Below are positions 1-7,789 of a stretch of 64,000 nucleotides of DNA, in pieces. The notes beneath the pieces are model-generated. The model was not told the DNA's origin. It saw only the letters and a list, made by a program, of their open reading frames with translations, and ran no database searches. This DNA is from Janthinobacterium sp. TND4EL3 (GTDB taxonomy: Bacteria; Pseudomonadota; Gammaproteobacteria; Burkholderiales; Burkholderiaceae_D). Position 1 is the first letter of the stretch, and each line of letters begins with the position of its first letter. The stretch spans positions 1-64,000 of the forward strand of contig NZ_FTMV01000014.1 in the NCBI RefSeq assembly GCF_900156175.1. The letters are read 5' to 3'. The position numbers and the translations under genes were made by a program.

Positions 1-750
1 GCCGTGCGGGCGCACCTTCAATGCGCTCACCGGCACGCCGCTGGCGCGCCTGCGCCTCAAGACCTTGTGGCTAGCCTACGCCGATTGCCTGCTGGCATCG
101 GTTTCCGTGCGCAAGGCAGCAAACCAGCTGGGCGTGCACCGCAACACCACCTTTCGCTGGCGCCACCGGTTTTTGACGCTCGCCAGGACGGACCGGCCGC
201 TGTGCCTGCACGGCATCGCCGAGGCCGACGAGGTGTATCTGCTGGAATCGGAAAAAGGATCCAGGCATCTGACGCGTCCGGCACGCCGCCGGGGCGGCCA
301 CGCCCGCCAGCGCGGCATTTCCAGTGAACAGGTCTGCATCGTGGTGGCGCGCGACCGCACAGGACAAACCCTCGATTTCGTCACGGGCAAAGGGGCGCTG
401 ACCAAGGCGCAGCTGCATGCCTGCCTGCCACCCGTGATCGACAAGGACGTCTTGCTGGTCACCGACGGCCATGCCGCCTATCGCGCCTTCGCCCGTGAAG
501 CGGGCATCAGCCACCGGGCCGTCAACCTGCGTGCCGGCATCCGCGTGCAGGGCGCCGCCCACGTGCAGAACGTCAACGCGTATCACAGCCGCTTGCGCGG
601 CTGGCTGCGCATCTTCCATGGCGTGGCCAGCCGCTATCTGCCGAATTACCTGGGGTGGCGCTGGATCCTCGACGCCGGGCGCATCCGCTCGCCTGAAGCG
701 TTATTGAAAGCAACGGTGGGAGCATTCCCACACCTGACGGTGACATAGCC
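1..750 (+). mobile_element. IS1595-family insertion sequence, right-hand part
   Basis: The window opens inside an insertion sequence whose only visible gene is an ISXO2-like transposase. The right end is probably at or near 750: the transposase stop lies in CACCTGACGGTGACATAGCC, which reads on the other strand as GGCTATGTCACCG, the sort of terminal repeat that can overlap the transposase stop in compact elements. The left end and any target duplication are outside the window, so the boundary is inferred. The following 14-bp-stem terminator looks like host DNA. Confidence 0.6.
2..748 (+). CDS. IS1595-family (ISXO2-like) transposase, 5' end cut by window
   Basis: This DDE-type transposase cuts and joins the ends of its own element. 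The reading frame is open from base 2, and its first residues (PCGRTFNALTGTPLARL) are the end of the zinc-ribbon typical of IS1595 transposases. A helix-turn-helix (VRKAANQLGVHRNTTFRWRHR) follows. The catalytic core then has the first acidic residue in EADEVY, the second in VTDGHAAY and a late conserved NVNAYHSRLRGW stretch. The C-terminus looks complete. The true start lies upstream of the window; the internal TTG at 65 would drop the zinc ribbon and is not the start. Confidence 0.85.
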   Translation, partial: PCGRTFNALTGTPLARLRLKTLWLAYADCLLASVSVRKAANQLGVHRNTTFRWRHRFLTLARTDRPLCLHGIAEADEVYLLESEKGSRHLTRPARRRGGHARQRGISSEQVCIVVARDRTGQTLDFVTGKGALTKAQLHACLPPVIDKDVLLVTDGHAAYRAFAREAGISHRAVNLRAGIRVQGAAHVQNVNAYHSRLRGWLRIFHGVASRYLPNYLGWRWILDAGRIRSPEALLKATVGAFPHLTVT

Positions 751-751
751 A

Positions 752-783
752 ATGAAAAAGCCGGCTCGCGCCGGCTTTTTCAT
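752..783 (-). terminator. Rho-independent terminator, bidirectional
   Basis: A perfect 14-bp stem (752-765 with 770-783) with a TCGC loop, flanked by A-runs and T-runs, lies between the transposase stop and the convergent stop at 799. It can end transcription from either side and most likely belongs to the minus-strand gene. Confidence 0.8.
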
Positions 784-798
784 GAACCACAGCAATTC

Positions 799-1434
799 TC
801 AGCGGAACTTGCTCTTGTGCCCAGTCTTGAGGTCCAGCGCATAGCGCACGCCATTGTCCGTCAGCATGACTTCATCGGGCGGTTCCTCGCCGGCCAGGGC
901 GCCGTCGATCAGGGGCAGGCCTTCGCCCTTGCGCATCAGCTCGTCGCAGCGCTCGTACACATTGACGCAGCCCGTGGAGGCCATCAGCGATTGCACGATG
1001 GCCACTTTCCACGCGTCGACGCCGCCGGCGTTGAATTCGCAGATCAGATAGCCCTGCACGCCGCCGAACAGCTGCACCACCAGGCCCGGCAAGCCCTCGT
1101 CTTCGCCCTTGATCAGGGTCAACAGCTGGTTTTCGCCCGCCTTCTTGATGGCCGGCAGTTTTTTCTCGATGGCGGCCTTCACGCGGCGCTTGATCAGCGC
1201 GTGGTCGACCGGTTCGTCTTCCTTGAAGCTCCAGATGCGCGCGCGGATCTGCGACTTCGAATTGTAGGCGGCGCGGGCGATGAATTGCTTCGACGAACTC
1301 TGCACGATGGCCGTCGAGCCGGGCTTCATCTTTTCCTGCGGCTTGCCTTCGACTTTTTCAATCGCGGACGCGTAAATCCACGATTGGCCCAGCAAGCTCT
1401 TTTCCTTGCCCTGTTTGATGGTGATGATCAGCAT
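799..1434 (-). CDS. RlmI-like protein lacking the methyltransferase domain
   Basis: The 211-residue product matches the N-terminal half of RlmI/RlmK-type 23S rRNA m5C methyltransferases: a PUA-like RNA-binding region (KSLLGQSWIYASAIEKVEG) followed by the linker domain with KGEDEGLPGLVV and VYER. It stops at DLKTGHKSKFR, where full-length RlmI continues with GHKTGYYLDQR and the Rossmann methyltransferase domain. No catalytic cysteine or SAM-binding motif is present. The family is usually about 390 residues. ATG at 1434 fits the conserved N-terminus; upstream in-frame codons look non-coding. It may be a remnant or a stand-alone RNA-binding protein. A proper terminator directly follows the stop. 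Confidence 0.75.
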   Translation of the reverse strand: MLIITIKQGKEKSLLGQSWIYASAIEKVEGKPQEKMKPGSTAIVQSSSKQFIARAAYNSKSQIRARIWSFKEDEPVDHALIKRRVKAAIEKKLPAIKKAGENQLLTLIKGEDEGLPGLVVQLFGGVQGYLICEFNAGGVDAWKVAIVQSLMASTGCVNVYERCDELMRKGEGLPLIDGALAGEEPPDEVMLTDNGVRYALDLKTGHKSKFR

Positions 1435-1622
1435 GTAATTCCAGTAGTGTGAGCGGCGCAAGCCGCCCGTCATATGTCCAATACCCGCATGATACCTCAT
1501 GCCATCCTGTCGCATCCTCCTGCATTCCATGCCGCCGCTGGCGCAGTCTGTCGCAGCGCGGTACGCAGGCGCCGCCCGCTGGCATACCATGTACTTAGAC
1601 CAATTCAACACAGGGAGCCAGA

Positions 1623-2408
1623 ATGACACAGCCACTTTTCCACCGCCACCACCGCCGCGCCGGCGCCGCCCTGCTGCTGGCCGCCTGCGCCCTGGCCATC
1701 CCGGCCGCGCCGGCGCTCGCTTCGCCGCTCGACTGGATTTCCGGCAACAGCATCCAGGGCAGCGGCAAGCTGCAAAAGCAGGCGCGCGAGGTGGGCAGTT
1801 TCCATGGCGTGGCGCTGAACGTGCCGGGCACGGTCGAATTGCGCATCGGCAACACGGACAGCGTCACCATCGAGGCTGACGACAACATCCTGCCGCTGAT
1901 CGACACCGTCGTGGAAAACGGCACCCTGCGCATCCGCCCCGCCAGGCGCAACACGAATTTCCGCCAGAGCAGCCTGAACATCGTCATCCAGGCGCGCCAG
2001 GTGGAACGCGTCAGCGTGGGCGGCTCGGGCAGCATCACGGCGACGGGCTTGCGCGCCGAGAAGCTGCGCTTCGACGTGGGCGGCTCCGGCTCCATCGATG
2101 CGCGCGGCCTCGACAGCCGCGCGGTGGCCGTGGCCATCGGCGGCAGCGGCAACTTCAAGGCCAGCGGCAAGACGGAACAGCTGACGGCCTCGATCGGCGG
2201 CTCGGGCAACATCCAGGCGGGCCGCCTGGCCGCGCGCGAGGTGCAGGTGAGCATCGGCGGCTCGGGCGAGGCCGAAGTGTGGGCCAAGGATGACCTGACC
2301 ATCAGCATCGGCGGCTCGGGCGAAGTGAGCTACTACGGCGATCCGCGCATCAGCCGCAGCATGCAGCGCTCGAGCAGCATCCGCCGCCTGGGCGCGGCGC
2401 CGGATTAA
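1623..2408 (+). CDS. Exported DUF2807 (head GIN domain) protein
   Basis: A 261-residue exported protein with a signal peptide (residues about 12-33, ending near ALASP). The body is a right-handed beta-helix-like DUF2807 domain, marked by VEVEADDNILPLI-type strands and by a GGSGS/GGSGN turn that recurs about six times between residues 135 and 240. DUF2807 proteins are often called putative autotransporter adhesins, but no translocator domain is present, so it is probably periplasmic or surface-exposed. SD-like GGGAG lies close before the ATG. Its stop overlaps the convergent stop of the next gene by three bases. Confidence 0.85.
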   Translation: MTQPLFHRHHRRAGAALLLAACALAIPAAPALASPLDWISGNSIQGSGKLQKQAREVGSFHGVALNVPGTVELRIGNTDSVTIEADDNILPLIDTVVENGTLRIRPARRNTNFRQSSLNIVIQARQVERVSVGGSGSITATGLRAEKLRFDVGGSGSIDARGLDSRAVAVAIGGSGNFKASGKTEQLTASIGGSGNIQAGRLAAREVQVSIGGSGEAEVWAKDDLTISIGGSGEVSYYGDPRISRSMQRSSSIRRLGAAPD

Positions 2409-3289
2409 GCGCCCAGGCCGGCCAGCACGGCGGCCAGTTCCCGCGTGGCGGCCTCGCCCAGCGGCTGCAGCGGCGCGCGCGGCGTGCCCACGTCCACCCC
2501 CTGCAGCGCCAGGCCCGCCTTGACGGTGGGCGGCAAGCCCCCTTTCATCAGGCATTGCAGCAACGGCAACTGCCGGAAGAACAGTTCGCGCGCCCGCGCC
2601 AGGTCGCCCGCCTGCACGGCCGCATACAGGGCCAGCGGCAAGCCCGCATGCAGGTTGGGCGCGGCCGTGCACCAGCCGCGGGCGCCGGCCGCCAGCGCGG
2701 CGAAGGCCAGGGTGTTGCTGCCGTTATACAACGGCAACTCTCCCCCGCTCAGCTGGGCCAGCCGGTGCATGCGCTGGATATCGCCCGTGCTTTCCTTGAC
2801 CATCGTCACGTTCGGCACCGCGCGCCAGATGCGCACGATCAGCTCGGGCGACATGTCGATGCCGCTGGTGGCCGGGTTGTTGTAGAGCATGATCGGAATG
2901 CCGACGGCGTCGCCGATGCGCGCCACGTGGCGCACGATTTCTTCCTCGCTCAGTTTCCAGTACGACACGGGCAAGACCATCACCGCGTCGGCGCCCTCCT
3001 TTTCCGCATGGCGGGCGCGGCGCATGGCGCCGGCCGTCGTCAGGTCGGAAATGCCCACCACGGTGGGCACGCGCCTGGCCACGGCGGCCAGCGAGGCGGA
3101 CGCGACGGCGTCCCATTCCCCGTCCTGCAGATAGGCGCTCTCGCCCGTGCTGCCCAGCGGCGCAATGCTGTGCACGCCGTCGGCGATGAGGCGGTCGATC
3201 AGCTGGCGCAGGCGCGGCAGGTCGGCGCCGCCATCGGCCGTGAACGGGGTGACAGGGTAGGCAATGATGCCGTGAAATGGTGTCTGCAT
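2405..3289 (-). CDS. Dihydrodipicolinate synthase-family aldolase/lyase
   Basis: A 294-residue TIM-barrel enzyme of the DapA/NAL/HOGA family. It shows the substrate-loop GSTGES, the catalytic tyrosine in LYNNPATSG and the Schiff-base lysine in MVKESTG. Such enzymes cleave or form C-C bonds through a pyruvate-type imine. It is probably not the biosynthetic DapA, because it lies 30 bp after a class II aldolase gene in an apparent two-gene catabolic operon facing an XRE-cupin regulator. A hydroxy-oxo-acid substrate is a reasonable guess, but the sequence does not show it. Confidence 0.85.
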   Translation of the reverse strand: MQTPFHGIIAYPVTPFTADGGADLPRLRQLIDRLIADGVHSIAPLGSTGESAYLQDGEWDAVASASLAAVARRVPTVVGISDLTTAGAMRRARHAEKEGADAVMVLPVSYWKLSEEEIVRHVARIGDAVGIPIMLYNNPATSGIDMSPELIVRIWRAVPNVTMVKESTGDIQRMHRLAQLSGGELPLYNGSNTLAFAALAAGARGWCTAAPNLHAGLPLALYAAVQAGDLARARELFFRQLPLLQCLMKGGLPPTVKAGLALQGVDVGTPRAPLQPLGEAATRELAAVLAGLGA

Positions 3290-3319
3290 GATGTTGTTTC
3301 CTTTAATTGGTGTGTGTGC

Positions 3320-4135
3320 TTATGCGAGGCAATCGGCGTGCCGGCGCAGGGCGCGCCGCGCGTAGTAGGCGAAGGTCACCGTGTCGCGCCGGGCCGTGGA
3401 AATCCAGTCGTGCGCCTCGCGCGCCAGGGCCGGCGGCAGCGGCTGGATCTTGCCGGCCGCCATGGCCAGCAATTGCAGGCGCGCGGCCCGCTCGATCAGC
3501 AGGGCCAGCATGCACGCCTCTTCCACCGTGCGCCCCACCACCAGCTGGCCATGGTGGGCCAGCAGGATGGCGCGCTTGTCGCCCAGGGCGGCGGCGATGA
3601 TCTCGCCCTCTTCGTTGCCTACCGGCACGCCCGGCCACGACGGCAGGAAGGCGCAGTCGTCGAACAGGGGACAGGTATCCATGTGCGACACCAGCAGCGG
3701 CTGCTCCAGCATCGACAGCGCGGCCACGTGCGTGGGATGCGTGTGGATGATGCAGGCCACGTCGGGACGCTGGCGGTAGATCCAGCTGTGGAAACGGTTG
3801 GCCGGGTTGGGGATGCCCTCGCCGTGCAGCACGCGCAGGTCGTGGTCGACCTCGAGCAGGTTGCCGGCCGTGATTTCATCGAAGCCCAGGCCCAGCCGCT
3901 GCGTGTAAAACGTGTTGTCCTGCGCGCCGCGGCAGCTGATCTGCCCGGCCAGGCCCGCATCGTGGCCGCCGTCGAACAGGATGCGGCAGGACAGGGCCAG
4001 GGTTTGCAGCGCCGTCCACGGGCTGTCCTGCGTGACACTGGCCAGGCGCCGCTCGGCGATGGCCACCAGTTCGTCTTTCGACAAGGCCAGGCTGGCGCCC
4101 GGCGCTGCCGCTTCATAGGGAGTATTGTGCTGCAT
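3320..4135 (-). CDS. Class II aldolase/adducin-family protein
   Basis: A 271-residue enzyme of the metal-dependent class II aldolase/adducin family (fuculose-phosphate aldolase fold). The zinc-binding pattern is visible as HTHPTH and AHHGQLVVG, with GQISCR in the N-terminal part. ATG at 4135 is preceded by GAAGGAAAG at good spacing; an ATG six codons upstream is also in frame. It is the first gene of a minus-strand pair with the DHDPS-like enzyme, and its promoter faces that of the XRE-cupin gene. Aldolase versus decarboxylase activity and the substrate are unknown. Confidence 0.85.
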   Translation of the reverse strand: MQHNTPYEAAAPGASLALSKDELVAIAERRLASVTQDSPWTALQTLALSCRILFDGGHDAGLAGQISCRGAQDNTFYTQRLGLGFDEITAGNLLEVDHDLRVLHGEGIPNPANRFHSWIYRQRPDVACIIHTHPTHVAALSMLEQPLLVSHMDTCPLFDDCAFLPSWPGVPVGNEEGEIIAAALGDKRAILLAHHGQLVVGRTVEEACMLALLIERAARLQLLAMAAGKIQPLPPALAREAHDWISTARRDTVTFAYYARRALRRHADCLA

Positions 4136-4224
4136 CGTCTTTCCTTCACTCATGCTTGCCACGCTTCCCGGCATGCACGGCAGGGGCCGTGCAACCCAAT
4201 CCAAGGAAACTGAGTGTATTTTAG

Positions 4225-4237
4225 GACACTTTGTGTC
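4225..4237. promoter_or_regulatory. GACAC-TTT-GTGTC operator between divergent promoters
   Basis: A perfect 5-3-5 inverted repeat lies in the 141-bp divergent region between the aldolase operon and the XRE-cupin gene. On the plus strand it overlaps the spacer before a -10-like TACAAT (4244-4249). On the minus strand it lies between TTGTAC and a downstream TAAAAT. A protein bound here would affect both promoters. The obvious candidate is the adjacent XRE-cupin protein, which is inference. Confidence 0.55.
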
Positions 4238-4276
4238 ATGAGGTACAATAGTTTTTTTAAATCGAACGATGCGACC

Positions 4277-4825
4277 ATGGCCATGCGTCTGAAACTGCTG
4301 AGAAAACACAAGGGCTGGACCCTGGAACAGCTGGCGGAAAAGAGCGGCTTGACGAAGAGTTATCTGTCCAAGGTGGAGCGGGGCCTGAGCGTGCCCTCGA
4401 TCGCCGTGGCGCTGAAACTGTCGCAGGCCATGCAGGTGGACGTGGAGCAGCTGTTCAGCGACAGCCACCGGCAGGCGGCCGTCACCATCACGCGCGCGGG
4501 CGATCCGGGCGGCGCGGGCGCAATGCCGCCGCTGCCCCATTTCGCCAGCATCGCGGCCGGCGTGGCGCCGAAGAAAATGCTGCCCTTCATGGTGTATCCG
4601 GCGCCCGATTTCGCCGCCTCCGCCTTCAAGGAGCATGCGGGCGAGGAATTCCTGTTCGTACACCAGGGCACGATTGAGATCGAATTCCCCCAGGAAACCG
4701 TGCAGCTGCACACGGGCGACTCCGTGTACTTCAACGCCCTGATTCCGCACCGCACGCGCAGCATCGGCGCGCAGCAGGCGCAGTTGCTGGTAATCGTCAG
4801 CAACGACGAGGACGCGGCCCCGTAA
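4277..4825 (+). CDS. XRE-family regulator with C-terminal cupin sensor
   Basis: A 182-residue transcription factor. Residues about 5-60 form an XRE helix-turn-helix (LRKHKGWTLEQLAEKSGLTK, then YLSKVERG). Residues about 105-175 form a cupin domain (HAGEEFLFVHQG and HTGDSVYFNALIPHR) likely to bind a small effector. ATG at 4277 was chosen because it follows a -10-like TACAAT by a short leader; ATGs at 4238 and 4283 and a GTG at 4214 are in frame. This family usually represses or activates adjacent catabolic genes, here the aldolase/DHDPS-like operon. The effector is unknown. Confidence 0.88.
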   Translation: MAMRLKLLRKHKGWTLEQLAEKSGLTKSYLSKVERGLSVPSIAVALKLSQAMQVDVEQLFSDSHRQAAVTITRAGDPGGAGAMPPLPHFASIAAGVAPKKMLPFMVYPAPDFAASAFKEHAGEEFLFVHQGTIEIEFPQETVQLHTGDSVYFNALIPHRTRSIGAQQAQLLVIVSNDEDAAP

Positions 4826-4842
4826 CAGCGGCGGCGCCATGC

Positions 4843-4871
4843 AAAAAGCCCGGAGCGATCCGGGCTTTTTT
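4843..4871. terminator. Rho-independent terminator, bidirectional
   Basis: An 11-bp stem (AAAAAGCCCGG with CCGGGCTTTTT) and a 6-nt loop lie between the convergent stops at 4825 and 4891. T-runs on both strands allow it to serve both the XRE gene and yaeQ. Confidence 0.85.
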
Positions 4872-4890
4872 GCGTTTCAGACAATCAACT

Positions 4891-5433
4891 TCAGCGTGCC
4901 GGCTTCACCGGTTCGCGGTCGATCAGCACGGTGTTGACGCTGTCGGTCAGCCAGATCTGGCCATCCTGGATCGTGCATTGCAGCTGCATGGTGCGCTGCG
5001 CCAGCTTGCTCATCTCTTGCGCCGCATCAGACGGCAGGTTGATGACCGTCAAGTTCTTCGCCCGTTCCAGCTTGTTGGCGATCTGCTTCCACCAGATGTG
5101 GCTCGTTGCGCCATAGCTGTAGACGATCACCTGCTCCGAACGCCCGCAGGCCTTCAGGATGCGCTTTTCGTCGGGCTGGCCCACTTCGATCCACAGCTCG
5201 ATGGCGCCCGTCAGGTCCTTCTGCCACAGGTCGGGCTCTTCCGTGTCGAACAGGCCCTTGGTAAACGTCAGCGCCTCGTTGGCGTGGATGGCGAACGCCA
5301 GCAGGCGCACCATCATGCGCTCGTCCGTTTCGGACGGGTGGCGCGCCAGGGTCAGCGCGTGATCCTGGTAGTAATTGCGGTCCATGTCGGCGATCTGCAG
5401 ATCGGCTTTGAAAATTGTTGCTTTGAGGGCCAT
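4891..5433 (-). CDS. yaeQ: YaeQ family protein
   Basis: A 180-residue protein that matches YaeQ over its full usual length: start MALKATIFKADLQIADMDR, central HPSETDERMMVRLLAF, then ELWIEVGQPDEKR and a C-terminal DREPVKPAR. YaeQ has a PD-(D/E)XK nuclease-like fold, and its biological role is not established. It lies 39 bp downstream of purU on the same strand, so the two are probably co-transcribed. Nothing unusual is seen. Confidence 0.93.
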   Translation of the reverse strand: MALKATIFKADLQIADMDRNYYQDHALTLARHPSETDERMMVRLLAFAIHANEALTFTKGLFDTEEPDLWQKDLTGAIELWIEVGQPDEKRILKACGRSEQVIVYSYGATSHIWWKQIANKLERAKNLTVINLPSDAAQEMSKLAQRTMQLQCTIQDGQIWLTDSVNTVLIDREPVKPAR

Positions 5434-5472
5434 CGTGTTTCTGTCTCGGTAAAGTGAATAGTGAAGTCGGTA

Positions 5473-6354
5473 TCAGCGGAAAACCACGGTCTTGTCGCCA
5501 TTTTTCAGGATGCGGTGCTCGACGAACCACTTCACGGCGCGCGCCAGCACCACGCACTCGACGTCGCGGCCGATGGCCGTCAGGGTTTCCGCATCCATCG
5601 CATGGTCGACGCGCTCGACGTCCTGCTCGATGATGGGGCCTTCGTCCAGGTCGCCCGTGACGAAATGGGCCGTCGCGCCGATCAGCTTGACGCCGCGGTG
5701 GTGCGCCTGCGCATACGGCTTGGCGCCCTTGAAGCTGGGCAGGAAGGAATGGTGGATATTGATGGCGCGGCCATCGAGCGCCTGGCACAGGCCCGGCGAC
5801 AGGATCTGCATGTAGCGCGCCAGCACGACCAGGTCGATCTTGTGCGTGTCCATCAGCTCGATGATCTTCGCTTCCTGCGCCAGCTTGGCCGCTTCCGGCG
5901 CGCCGGTGGCCAGCGGCAGGTGGTGGAACGGGATATTGTAGCTGGCCGCCAGCTGGTAGAACTCCATGTGGTTCGACACGATGGCGGGAATTTCCACGTT
6001 CAGCAGGCCGCTCTTGTAGCGGAACAGCAAATCGTTGAGGCAATGGCCGATCTTCGACACCATCAGCATGACGCGCGGCTTGACGCGCGCATCGTGCAGC
6101 TGGCCATGGAAGGGTCCATTCAGCTGCATGACTTGCGACAGGTCGGCGAAGTCGGCGCGCAGCTGGGCGTCGCTGACGGCGCCGTCTTCCAGCGCGAAAT
6201 GCACGCGCATGAAGAAGAGCTGGGATTCCTGGTCGCCAAACTGGGCCGAATCGAGGATGTTGCAGCCATGGTCGGCCAGGAAGCCGGAAACACGGTGCAC
6301 GATGCCGCGCTGGTCCAGGCAGGACAGGGTCAGGATGTATTCGGGATGCGTCAT
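5473..6354 (-). CDS. purU: Formyltetrahydrofolate deformylase
   Basis: PurU hydrolyses 10-formyl-THF to THF and formate, which balances one-carbon units and feeds formate to purine synthesis. The 293-residue product has an N-terminal ACT regulatory domain (YILTLSCLDQRGIVHRVSGF) and a C-terminal formyltransferase-like domain with NIHHSFLPSFKGAKPY and a late DEGPIIEQDV. The catalytic N-H-D set is visible in NIHHSF and in TGDLDEGP. ATG at 6354 fits the family start; a TTG six codons upstream is possible. It is followed by yaeQ. Confidence 0.94.
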   Translation of the reverse strand: MTHPEYILTLSCLDQRGIVHRVSGFLADHGCNILDSAQFGDQESQLFFMRVHFALEDGAVSDAQLRADFADLSQVMQLNGPFHGQLHDARVKPRVMLMVSKIGHCLNDLLFRYKSGLLNVEIPAIVSNHMEFYQLAASYNIPFHHLPLATGAPEAAKLAQEAKIIELMDTHKIDLVVLARYMQILSPGLCQALDGRAINIHHSFLPSFKGAKPYAQAHHRGVKLIGATAHFVTGDLDEGPIIEQDVERVDHAMDAETLTAIGRDVECVVLARAVKWFVEHRILKNGDKTVVFR

Positions 6355-6699
6355 GGTCGCGAAATAAGACAAAAAAGTGGGCTATGCTCGGCTCAGCCAC
6401 GCGCGCCGGCCATCGGCTGCGCTGCCGCGAGCTGGCTATTGTCGCATGCCGGGGCCCGTCAACCCGCATTTTCCGCACCACGGCCCCGGCCGCCGCTGGC
6501 GGCGGCCCGTATTCACGTTTCTTTGATCTGGCGCAAAGGCACGGCGTTTTGCGGGCGGCCGAAGGCCATTCTCCCCACAAACCGGCATCGGGCATGGAAC
6601 CTGGCGCGCCGTCCGGCGTCTATCTCTTTGCTTGTTGCAGCACACGCCACACCCGGTGCACCGGGTGTTTTCCGGACCAGATTTTCATTGAGGTAGAAC
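6355..6699. other. Intergenic region between divergent purU and the phasin gene
   Basis: About 345 bp without a convincing gene. It should contain the purU promoter (left) and the phasin promoter (right). The middle is GC-rich with short palindromes (CCGCCGCTGGCGGCGG near 6490). The 3' end carries GAGGTAGAAC, the phasin ribosome-binding site. No clear -35/-10 pair could be fixed. Confidence 0.5.
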
Positions 6700-7212
6700 A
6701 TGTTCACAAACGGTATTACTCCCAGTCTCAGCCCCGCCCTGAAGTCCCACCTGGAAGCCCAGCTCAACTTCGCCACCGAACTGTCGCGCAAGATGTTCGA
6801 CACGGCGCAGAAAATAAGCGAACTCCATCTGCGGCTGGCGCAAGACCTGTTCCAGGAATGGAGCAACGCCGGCCAACAACTGCTGTGTGCGCGCGACACG
6901 GGCGAGTTCATGTCCACGGCAGCGGCCCAGCTGCAACCGGGCGGCGAGAAGCTGCGCCAGTACCAGCAGCAGCTCGGCAATCTCGTCGCGCATGCCAATG
7001 TCGAACTGAACCGCACGGCCGAGACGCACATCCCCGAAGCGAGCCGCACGGCCGTGGCCTTCGCCGACGAAGTGGTGCGCAAGACGGCCGAAGAAACAGA
7101 AAAAGCCACGCAGCGCCAGCGCGAAATGATCGAAAAAATGCATGCCGCCGGGCACCGCGACGGCGCGGGCGGCAGCCGCGATACCGGCAGGCAATCCGAG
7201 CAGGCGCATTGA
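6700..7212 (+). CDS. Phasin-family protein
   Basis: A 170-residue, mostly helical, amphipathic protein of the phasin family (Phasin_2-like), which coats PHA granules. Visible family features are FATELSRKMFDTAQKISELH, LAQDLFQEW and repeated Glu/Lys/Ala-rich helices to about residue 150, then a Gly/Arg/Gln-rich tail. GAGGTAGAAC precedes the ATG at good spacing. It lies 47 bp upstream of a KGG-repeat stress protein and is probably co-transcribed with it. Some phasin-domain proteins act as general stress or chaperone proteins, which would fit that neighbour. Confidence 0.8.
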   Translation: MFTNGITPSLSPALKSHLEAQLNFATELSRKMFDTAQKISELHLRLAQDLFQEWSNAGQQLLCARDTGEFMSTAAAQLQPGGEKLRQYQQQLGNLVAHANVELNRTAETHIPEASRTAVAFADEVVRKTAEETEKATQRQREMIEKMHAAGHRDGAGGSRDTGRQSEQAH

Positions 7213-7259
7213 GCACCGGCATTGACCACTTGACCCCACTCGATCGCAAGGAGAACGAC

Positions 7260-7655
7260 ATGGCTAGCAATCAAGGTAACGAACAAGGCAAGGGCGCTGG
7301 CAGCAGCCAGAAAGCAGCCGAGTCCGGCAGCACGAAGGGTACGAGCAAGCGCGGCTTCGCCGCCATGAACGAGGAACAGCAGCGCGAGATCGCCAGCAAG
7401 GGCGGCCAGGCCGCCCATCAAAAGGGCACGGCGCACGAGTTCGACTCGGAAGAGGCGCGGCGCGCCGGGCAAAAAGGGGGCGAAGCCGTCAGCCGCAACC
7501 GTGAACACATGGCGGAAATCGGCCGCAAGGGCGGCGAAAGCCGGCAATCGGCCCAGCGCGCCAATGAGAGCCGCAGCAGCACGGCGGCGCGCGGCGGCAC
7601 CGAACAGGGCCGCACTGGCCGGCAGGGCGGCAAGGACGACGACGACAAGGGCTGA
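7260..7655 (+). CDS. KGG-repeat stress-induced protein (YciG/Con-10-like)
   Basis: A 131-residue, very hydrophilic and probably disordered protein with three KGG-type repeats: RGFAAMNEEQQREIASKGGQ, then EEARRAGQKGGEAVSRNR and HMAEIGRKGGESR. This repeat defines the YciG/GsiB/Con-10 group, linked to desiccation and stationary-phase stress. AAGGAGAACGAC gives an excellent ribosome-binding site for the ATG at 7260. The tail is rich in Gly, Arg and Asp. Its mechanism is unknown. Confidence 0.88.
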   Translation: MASNQGNEQGKGAGSSQKAAESGSTKGTSKRGFAAMNEEQQREIASKGGQAAHQKGTAHEFDSEEARRAGQKGGEAVSRNREHMAEIGRKGGESRQSAQRANESRSSTAARGGTEQGRTGRQGGKDDDDKG

Positions 7656-7687
7656 TCGGGCTGGCCGGCGGCGTGCGGCTAGACGAC

Positions 7688-7717
7688 GGCACGGGGCCGC
7701 CCTGGCAGCCCCGTGCC
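7688..7717. other. Strong GC hairpin without T-run
   Basis: A perfect 9-bp stem (GGCACGGGG with CCCCGTGCC) with a 12-nt loop lies between the KGG gene and the metallopeptidase gene. No T-run follows, so it is at best a weak terminator or an RNA-stabilising structure. Confidence 0.4.
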
Positions 7718-7789
7718 AGGGCGGGCCACAGCGCCGGACGCGGCGGTATGGTACATTCTCGCCTCGACCGACCCGCCCGCCCTCCCCGC

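Noticed and set aside
2000-2330. Repeated GGCGGCTCGGGC-like DNA in the DUF2807 gene
   Set aside because: The repeats follow the protein's GGSGS turns and vary at synonymous sites; this is beta-helix coding periodicity, not a DNA repeat element.
5461-6696. A 411-codon open frame opposite purU
   Set aside because: purU is unmistakable on the other strand, and the frame has no family features.
7688-7717. Terminator after the KGG gene
   Set aside because: The hairpin is strong but has no T-run on either strand, so it is listed only as a hairpin.
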